This document shows positions 6,960 through 10,749 of a stretch of 10,749 nucleotides of DNA, in pieces (the first letter of the stretch is position 1; each line of letters starts with the position of its first letter). The stretch is from Actinomycetota bacterium (GTDB lineage Bacteria > Actinomycetota > Humimicrobiia > Humimicrobiales > Humimicrobiaceae). The DNA lies in contig JALHTA010000438.1 in NCBI GenBank assembly GCA_022865545.1, positions 1-10,749 on the forward strand. The letters run 5' to 3'. The notes below the pieces were generated by a model that worked only from the letters and a program-made list of their open reading frames with translations, did no database searches and was not told where the DNA came from. The position numbers and the translations under genes are program-made.

Positions 6960-6966
6960 GGGGGGG
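6960..6966 (+). promoter_or_regulatory. G7 tract acting as ribosome binding site
   Basis: A run of seven G residues follows an A-rich stretch and ends 6 bases before the LysM-gene ATG. It is at Shine-Dalgarno distance and fixes the start at 6973. A homopolymer ribosome site is unusual in AT-rich DNA and could change length by slippage. Confidence 0.6.
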
Positions 6967-6972
6967 ATAAAA

Positions 6973-7416
6973 ATGGCTATAGAAGGTAAGAAAGGAACAG
7001 GTTCCAGTAAATCTGAACGCCAGACACAAATTGATGCAATGAATAAAAGAAATGCAGCAAAAATTGCTAAAATACGTGTAGCTGCTGCTGCAAAAAAACG
7101 TATTACAACTGCAGCCAGGAAAATACGGGGAGGATCTATTATCCCAGGGGCAGCTGGTACCATTAGGCCAAAGGCTAAAGGTGCCGGTTCTTTAATAGGA
7201 TTATTATCAGGACAAAAAAAAGGGTCCAAATTTATTGCAGAGTATACCGTTAAAAAGGGAGACACCCTTAGTGCTATTGCTAAAAAATATTATGGTTCTG
7301 CGACTAAACCTTTATGGGAAGTGATCCAGAAAGCCAATAATATTAAAGATGCTAATCTCATTTATCCTGGACAGGTTTTCAAGATTCCAGAACTACCGCC
7401 AGGATTTAAAAAATAA
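6973..7416 (+). CDS. LysM-domain protein with basic Ala/Lys-rich N-terminal half
   Basis: The 147-residue protein has two parts. Residues 1-85 are hydrophilic and strongly basic, rich in Lys, Arg and Ala (for example [20 protein letters not shown] at 30-49), with no signal peptide or membrane helix. Residues 90-138 form one LysM domain: [18 protein letters not shown] (91-108), [11 protein letters not shown] (114-124) and the closing [10 protein letters not shown] (130-139). LysM usually binds N-acetylglucosamine chains. Cytosolic LysM proteins such as the potassium-binding Kbp (YgaU) also exist and have the same YGN/YPGQ-type domain. Without an export signal I infer a cytosolic location or a non-classical route. 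The basic half looks able to bind nucleic acid or acidic polymer, but this is only inferred from composition. The gene appears to be a single unit with a strong promoter and ribosome site. Confidence 0.8.
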   Translation: MAIEGKKGTGSSKSERQTQIDAMNKRNAAKIAKIRVAAAAKKRITTAARKIRGGSIIPGAAGTIRPKAKGAGSLIGLLSGQKKGSKFIAEYTVKKGDTLSAIAKKYYGSATKPLWEVIQKANNIKDANLIYPGQVFKIPELPPGFKK

Positions 7417-7468
7417 TTAATATTTTTAAATTCTATAATTCTAAGAATTAATTTAGATAACTTTTCTA

Positions 7469-7507
7469 TTCACTGTCCTTAAGAAGAAATATCTTAAGGA
7501 CAGTGAA
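7469..7507. repeat. Perfect inverted repeat, 16-bp arms, 7-base loop
   Basis: The left arm TTCACTGTCCTTAAGA (7469-7484) pairs perfectly with the right arm 7492-7507 around the loop AGAAATA. It lies 52 bases after the LysM gene and 38 bases before the peptidase gene. No T run follows on either strand, so it is not a standard intrinsic terminator. It could be a transcript-end-stabilising hairpin, an operator, or a small mobile repeat remnant. No target duplication is visible at the ends, and I see no second copy in the window. Confidence 0.85.
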
Positions 7508-7545
7508 ATGAGTTTAAGAAATATTCCAGATCAGGACTGACCCAG

Positions 7546-8871
7546 ATGTCTGACCTCAGCAAAATCAATACTTACAAGAATCCAGTTAAGATCCTGCAAG
7601 ACTTGATCCGGTTTAATACATCCAATCCACCAGGTAATGAAGAAGGATGCATCGGCTACATAAATGATATGCTAAACGGTTCGGGATTTGAAACAAAGAT
7701 ACTGTCCAAAGCATCAAAACGTCCAAACATTATATCCCGCCTAAATGGTCTTAAAAAAGCACCTCCACTATTATTATACGGGCATGTTGATGTAGTTACT
7801 GTAAAAAACCAGAAATGGAAGTACCCACCTTTTGATGGAGTAATAGAGGATGGTTGCGTCTGGGGGCGTGGTGCTTTGGACATGAAGAGTGGAATTGCAA
7901 TGATGCTGGCAGCCTTGATCCGTATGAAAGAGGAAGGTCCTAAACCACCTGGTGATGTAGTTCTTGCAATAGTGAGTGATGAAGAGCAGGGCGGAAGTTA
8001 TGGTTCAAAATATCTTACTGAAGAACATGGCTATCTGTTTAAAGGAATAAAATATGCAATTAGTGAATTAGGGGGTTTTACTTTCTATTTAGGTGGTAAA
8101 CGCTTTTACCCTATAATGATTGCTGAGAAAAGAAGTTGCCATATAAGAATCACAGTAAAAGGATTAAGTGGGCACGGATCTATGCCTTCAAACGGTGGAG
8201 CCTCAGCAAAACTGGGGATCCTCTTAAATAGATTGACTACAAACAATCTACCGGTGCATATAGGCCCTATTGCCGGAATGCAAATAAAAGCCATGGCTTC
8301 AGTTTTACCATTTCCTAAAAATTTGACCATAAGCTTGCTTCTCAATCCATTATTTACTAATAAGATACTTAAATTATTGGGCAGAAAAGGGAAGATCCTG
8401 GATCCTATTCTTCATAATACTGTAAATATAACAAGCATACATGGAGGAGAGCAGTCCTATGGACTTCCAGGAAGGATTGATATTGGATTAGCTGCTACTT
8501 TACTTCCTGGATTTGGCCCTGATGATATTCTGGCAGAATTAAAAAAAATAATCGGTGAAGAATTTGAACTTGAAGTCAATATGTCCGAATATTTATCACC
8601 AAAACTTGATATGGGGCTTTTTGAGACCCTAAAGGAAATAATAGATACATCTGATCCTTTAGGAAATGCAATACCCATGCTGCTACCTTCTCCTACTGAC
8701 GGACGATTTTTTTCAAAGCTGGGTATCCAGACTTACGGTTTTCTTCCCATGTCTTTACCGGAAAGATTTGATTTCACACGGATAATCCACAGCTCAAATG
8801 AACGCATACCACTGGAAGCTATTAAATTCGGTACTGACAGTATTTATAGATTACTGCAGCGCTTTATATAA
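7546..8871 (+). CDS. M20-family zinc metallopeptidase (ArgE/DapE/CPG2-like)
   Basis: This is a cytosolic metal-dependent hydrolase of amide bonds (peptidase, deacylase or desuccinylase); the substrate cannot be fixed from sequence. In its 441 residues the two-metal site is complete: His80 and Asp82 in GHVDVV, Asp112 in GRGALDMKSG, the catalytic pair Glu146-Glu147 in SDEEQGG, Glu174 in SELGG, and His415 in IIHSSNERI near the end. The lid/dimerisation domain is about 190-310 and includes GLSGHGSMP with His210, which in relatives reaches into the partner's active site. No signal peptide is seen. The length is normal for the M20 group related to YgeY/CPG2. The start ATG has a modest CAGGA upstream. 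A long hairpin lies 38 bases before the start, and the gene ends 8 bases from the convergent DUF937 gene. Confidence 0.9.
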   Translation: MSDLSKINTYKNPVKILQDLIRFNTSNPPGNEEGCIGYINDMLNGSGFETKILSKASKRPNIISRLNGLKKAPPLLLYGHVDVVTVKNQKWKYPPFDGVIEDGCVWGRGALDMKSGIAMMLAALIRMKEEGPKPPGDVVLAIVSDEEQGGSYGSKYLTEEHGYLFKGIKYAISELGGFTFYLGGKRFYPIMIAEKRSCHIRITVKGLSGHGSMPSNGGASAKLGILLNRLTTNNLPVHIGPIAGMQIKAMASVLPFPKNLTISLLLNPLFTNKILKLLGRKGKILDPILHNTVNITSIHGGEQSYGLPGRIDIGLAATLLPGFGPDDILAELKKIIGEEFELEVNMSEYLSPKLDMGLFETLKEIIDTSDPLGNAIPMLLPSPTDGRFFSKLGIQTYGFLPMSLPERFDFTRIIHSSNERIPLEAIKFGTDSIYRLLQRFI

Positions 8872-8879
8872 AAGTATAT

Positions 8880-9479
8880 TTATTTATTTTTTAAAAATTC
8901 ACCCAGGAGACTTATCCCTATATTTCCAACATCATCAATTACCTGTCCATCCTGATTTGAGTCAAGAAGACCGGATAGGAAGCTTGAGGATTGTGGCGCC
9001 TGTTTCTGGATCTTTTTTTGTTCCTTGCCCAGATACTTTGATACTCCTGTGGAATCAAGTTTTTTCTTTTGTAAAACATTTCCCACAACACCCATGATAA
9101 CAGGAGCAAGCATTATTAGAAGATTACCGATAGCTTTCTTGTCGATACCCGTGCTCTTACTGAGACCTTTTTGTACCGTACTTTGGCGGTCTCCAAGTGC
9201 ATGTTTTAATATACCAGTCCCTGGACCTTCCTGGTAATTGTTAATATATTTTGGAAGATCATTCATTATGCTTCCATCATGATCATTTTTAAGTGCTCCG
9301 GTTAAAGAACTGGCACCCTGTTTCTTGGAAGCATTGTTTGCAAGTGCACCGGTAAGTAGGGCAACTACTGCAGGAATCGCACTTTGAATCACATTTGAAG
9401 GAACACCGGTTTGTTTACTGATACTTCCCATCATGTCTCCGCCAAGCTGTCCCATTATTGAGTCAAGCATAGAAGCCAT
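8880..9479 (-). CDS. DUF937 (YidB-like) protein with two calcium-loop-like motifs
   Basis: This is a 199-residue protein of the DUF937 group; its function is unknown. It begins MASMLDSIMGQLGGD, followed by helical segments rich in Gly, Ala and Leu (AIPAVVALLTGALANNAS, 34-51; NLLIMLAPVIMGVVGNVL, 119-136), as in other members. Two stretches have EF-hand-like acidic loops: NDHDGSIMND (65-74) and LDSNQDGQVIDD (172-183). Similar loops occur in relatives and suggest calcium binding, unproven. There is no signal peptide. I chose the ATG at 9477-9479 because GAGAGGTGA lies 4 bases upstream and homologues start there. An upstream in-frame start at 9518 adds 13 residues but would place this ribosome site inside the gene. 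A single extended -10 promoter precedes it. Confidence 0.85.
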   Translation of the reverse strand: MASMLDSIMGQLGGDMMGSISKQTGVPSNVIQSAIPAVVALLTGALANNASKKQGASSLTGALKNDHDGSIMNDLPKYINNYQEGPGTGILKHALGDRQSTVQKGLSKSTGIDKKAIGNLLIMLAPVIMGVVGNVLQKKKLDSTGVSKYLGKEQKKIQKQAPQSSSFLSGLLDSNQDGQVIDDVGNIGISLLGEFLKNK

Positions 9480-9483
9480 TTTA

Positions 9484-9492
9484 TCACCTCTC
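9484..9492 (-). promoter_or_regulatory. Ribosome binding site fixing the DUF937 start
   Basis: On the minus strand GAGAGGTGA sits 4 bases before the ATG at 9479. It decides this start over the in-frame codon at 9518. Confidence 0.75.
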
Positions 9493-9538
9493 TTTAAGTT
9501 TATATTTAGTATAACCATGCTTTCTGGTCTATAATAAA

Positions 9539-9547
9539 ATTATAACA
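9539..9547 (-). promoter_or_regulatory. Extended -10 promoter of the DUF937 gene
   Basis: On the minus strand TGTTATAAT is a perfect TGn-TATAAT extended -10 element. No good -35 hexamer lies 17 bases upstream, which is usual for this promoter type. The predicted start near 9532 leaves a leader of about 53 bases. Confidence 0.5.
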
Positions 9548-9573
9548 AATTTCTAATATAATAATTTATAAAA

Positions 9574-9602
9574 TTGCAATTTAGTTTAAAAAATTATATA
9601 GA
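9574..9602 (+). promoter_or_regulatory. Candidate promoter of the HEYGH membrane protein gene
   Basis: TTGCAA (9574-9579), a 17-base spacer, then TATAGA (9597-9602). If real, transcription begins near 9609, downstream of the TTG at 9603. That would favour a start further in, such as the TTG at 9639. Confidence 0.4.
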
Positions 9603-10061
9603 TTGGTAAAAGTAAGATCATCTGAGAGCATAAAAGGATTGAATAAGTATCTAAAAGCACTGTTAATAATCTGGGAACTGCCCCAGATATTCCTTGCTGG
9701 TATAATCATAATTTTTCTAAGAAGGAAAATAATCGGACGTGAGCACTATAAAAATGCTAGCATAATTTACATAAAAAAATTCCCTGCCGGTATCTCACTA
9801 GGCAGGTTTATTATCTTAAATGATAAATATTCAGGAAATGAATTATCTATAAAACATGAGTATGGCCACACTGTTCAATCAATGCGTCTTGGATGGCTTT
9901 ATCTTTTTGTAATCGGCCTTCCTTCGATAATAAGGGTATTAGTGTGGAGAATAAGGAGACTAAAGAGTCTTGATTATTATAAGGGTTATCCGGAGAATTG
10001 GGCAAATAAGCTCGGGTTTAGTAAAGAGGAGTATTTAAAGGTCCTGGATAAGTTAAAATAA
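9603..10061 (+). CDS. Small membrane protein with HEYGH zinc-protease motif
   Basis: The protein has up to 152 residues and I know of no characterised function, though I recognise it as a recurrent hypothetical family. It has a membrane helix at about 20-38 preceded by an ELPQ stretch, and a core GISLGRFIILNDKY (63-76). The motif KHEYGH follows: His85, Glu86 and His89 fit HExxH of zinc metalloproteases. A second helix with GWLYLFVIGLPS lies at about 97-112. Near the end YPENWANKLGF (129-139) offers Glu131 as a possible third zinc ligand, comparable to E-x-W-A-D in relatives. The catalytic motif should face the cytosolic or membrane border; orientation is not settled. No ATG is available early. 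TTG at 9603 gives the full length but has no ribosome site and precedes the predicted transcription start; TTG at 9639 is the alternative. Confidence 0.7.
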   Translation: MVKVRSSESIKGLNKYLKALLIIWELPQIFLAGIIIIFLRRKIIGREHYKNASIIYIKKFPAGISLGRFIILNDKYSGNELSIKHEYGHTVQSMRLGWLYLFVIGLPSIIRVLVWRIRRLKSLDYYKGYPENWANKLGFSKEEYLKVLDKLK

Positions 10062-10068
10062 TACGTTT

Positions 10069-10097
10069 TTGAATCTTAAAGTAGTAGAATATATTTA
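10069..10097 (+). promoter_or_regulatory. Weak candidate promoter before dodecin
   Basis: TTGAAT (10069-10074) and TATTTA (10092-10097) are 17 bases apart. The -10 match is weak, and a separate TATAAA at 10115-10120 has no convincing -35. It is listed only because dodecin needs a start point in this 93-base gap or must be read through from upstream. Confidence 0.25.
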
Positions 10098-10154
10098 ATG
10101 TATTTTAGCGGGATTATAAATTATTAATTCAACCAAAGATCAAGGAGGGTATAA

Positions 10155-10361
10155 ATGACAGTTGCAAAAGTCTCAGAGATCAAAGCATCTTCACCAAAAA
10201 GCTTTGACGATGCCATACAAGAGGGGATAGTGCGCGCGAATAAGACCCTAAAAAATGTAAAATCTGCCTGGGTAAAGGAATTTGAAGTTATACTGGGTGA
10301 TAATGGACAAATCACAGAATACCGGGTTTTAATGAAAATCACTTTTATACTTGAAAACTAA
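10155..10361 (+). CDS. Dodecin, flavin-binding storage protein
   Basis: Dodecins are small cytosolic proteins that assemble as hollow dodecamers and bind riboflavin, FMN or FAD, acting as a flavin buffer and quencher. The 68-residue sequence has the full family pattern: VAKVSEIKASSPKSF (3-17), AIQEGIVRANKTLKNV (20-35), Trp39 in AWVKEFEV, the residue that stacks on the flavin ring, then the closing strands ITEYRVLMKITFILE. Length is exactly typical. The start is certain: AAGGAGGG (10142-10149) lies 5 bases before the ATG. The next gene's likely TTG start overlaps its last 11 bases, which suggests co-transcription with a lipoprotein. No flavin synthesis gene is adjacent. Confidence 0.95.
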   Translation: MTVAKVSEIKASSPKSFDDAIQEGIVRANKTLKNVKSAWVKEFEVILGDNGQITEYRVLMKITFILEN

Positions 10362-10749
10362 ACTGATAAAAACTAGAACAAAAATTAATAATATTCTTCA
10401 GATAATATCTTTTGGCTTGCTTGTATTACTTATCTTAATATCTGTATCTTGTAAGATAGAGGATCCACTTGATAATAATATCAAGGATGACGGGAGTGTA
10501 ACTACAGGGCAGGAAGAAATACAGGAAGAAATCCCCGCAGGATCAACCGAAGAGACCAGTGAAGAAGATGCCGGACAGGAATCTATTCTGGATGAGGAGG
10601 ATATCCTGGCGGGTTTTATTGAATTATCCGGACAAGGCCAAAAACCAAATGAACTTATCCAATATATTAATGATAATATTGAAAAGGTAGGCCAAGAGAC
10701 TGCAGAAATAATGCTAGAAATTTTTGAGAAAAGCCAAAGATCATATAAA
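10351..10749 (+). CDS. Lipoprotein with acidic linker, 3' end outside window
   Basis: A frame open to the right edge reads 133 residues from a TTG at 10351. The N-terminus is a clear lipoprotein signal: basic MKTKLIKTRTK, a hydrophobic core at about 15-31, and lipobox SVSC with Cys34. Residues 35-85 are very acidic (many Glu and Asp, for example EEIQEEIPAGSTEETSEEDAG at 56-75, shown here as a pattern), a probable extracellular stalk. Residues 86-133 turn into a helical region (ILAGFIELSGQGQKPNE, then INDNIEKVGQETAEIMLEIF). I do not recognise the family. The TTG overlaps the dodecin 3' end by 11 bases and has no good ribosome site. A CTG at 10363 is the only other near start after the in-frame TGA at 10333. 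Product and signal are convincing; the exact start is not. Confidence 0.7.
   Translation, partial: MKTKLIKTRTKINNILQIISFGLLVLLILISVSCKIEDPLDNNIKDDGSVTTGQEEIQEEIPAGSTEETSEEDAGQESILDEEDILAGFIELSGQGQKPNELIQYINDNIEKVGQETAEIMLEIFEKSQRSYK

Noticed and set aside
6933..7265. Minus-strand open frame opposite the LysM gene
   Set aside because: It is the antisense of the Ala/Lys-rich region, giving a low-complexity hydrophobic product; no start signals.
7436..7450. TAATTCT-A-AGAATTA palindrome after the LysM gene
   Set aside because: Seven-base AT-rich arms with a one-base centre arise easily by chance here; no T tract, and the loop is too small for a terminator.
7508..7540. Ten-codon leader peptide (MSLRNIPDQD) before the M20 gene
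   Set aside because: It begins right after the hairpin but has no ribosome site or regulatory codon bias; likely chance.
8866..8892. Weak AT hairpin plus T-rich stretch as terminator of the M20 gene
   Set aside because: The stem is only five A/T pairs; it would not fold stably, and the T-rich part is also the end of the DUF937 gene.
8798..9097. Plus-strand open frame across the M20/DUF937 junction
   Set aside because: It overlaps two well-supported genes in other frames, has no recognisable domain, and reads as the antisense of DUF937.

Overview
The window is clearly AT-rich bacterial chromosome with ordinary, compact housekeeping and accessory genes. I see no phage, insertion sequence, CRISPR array, rRNA or tRNA. 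Several features fit an anaerobic Gram-positive-like or deep-branching candidate lineage: a dihydropteroate synthase with the N-terminal extension I associate with Clostridia-like proteins, a FolB-FolK fusion, a NikMNQO nickel importer behind a NikR-type operator, and TTG starts. I cannot name the taxon from sequence alone.

Layout. (1) 1-2155, plus strand: the end of a folate operon, with folP entering from the left edge and then a fused folB-folK gene. Together they cover the steps from dihydroneopterin to dihydropteroate. (2) 2282-3424, minus strand: a stand-alone AAA+ ATPase of the DUF4143 class. (3) 3504-6128, plus strand: a nickel ECF-type ABC importer, nikM-nikN-nikQ-nikO, tightly packed with overlapping genes. 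Its promoter is covered by a perfect GTGTTAC-N14-GTAACAC palindrome, which matches the NikR operator form as I recall it. nikM is split by a one-base frameshift. (4) 6184-6714, minus strand: a small lipoprotein, divergent from (5) 6973-7416, a LysM protein with a basic, Ala/Lys-rich front half and no signal peptide. Each has a good sigma-70-like promoter in the 258-base gap between them. (6) 7546-8871, plus strand: an M20 metallopeptidase, preceded by a perfect 16-bp-arm inverted repeat. (7) 8880-9479, minus strand: a DUF937 protein with two calcium-loop-like motifs, ending 8 bases from the peptidase. (8) 9603-10061, plus strand: a small membrane protein with an HEYGH zinc-protease motif. (9) 10155-10361: dodecin, a flavin-binding protein. 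(10) 10351-10749: the start of an acidic lipoprotein that overlaps the dodecin gene and runs off the right edge.

The most informative points are the nickel regulon (operator plus metal-ligand signature in NikM), the broken nikM frame, the unusual basic-LysM protein, the long hairpin at 7469-7507, and a lipoprotein gene start overlapping dodecin. No stretch longer than 300 bases lacks a gene. I did not find a clearly new multi-gene system.
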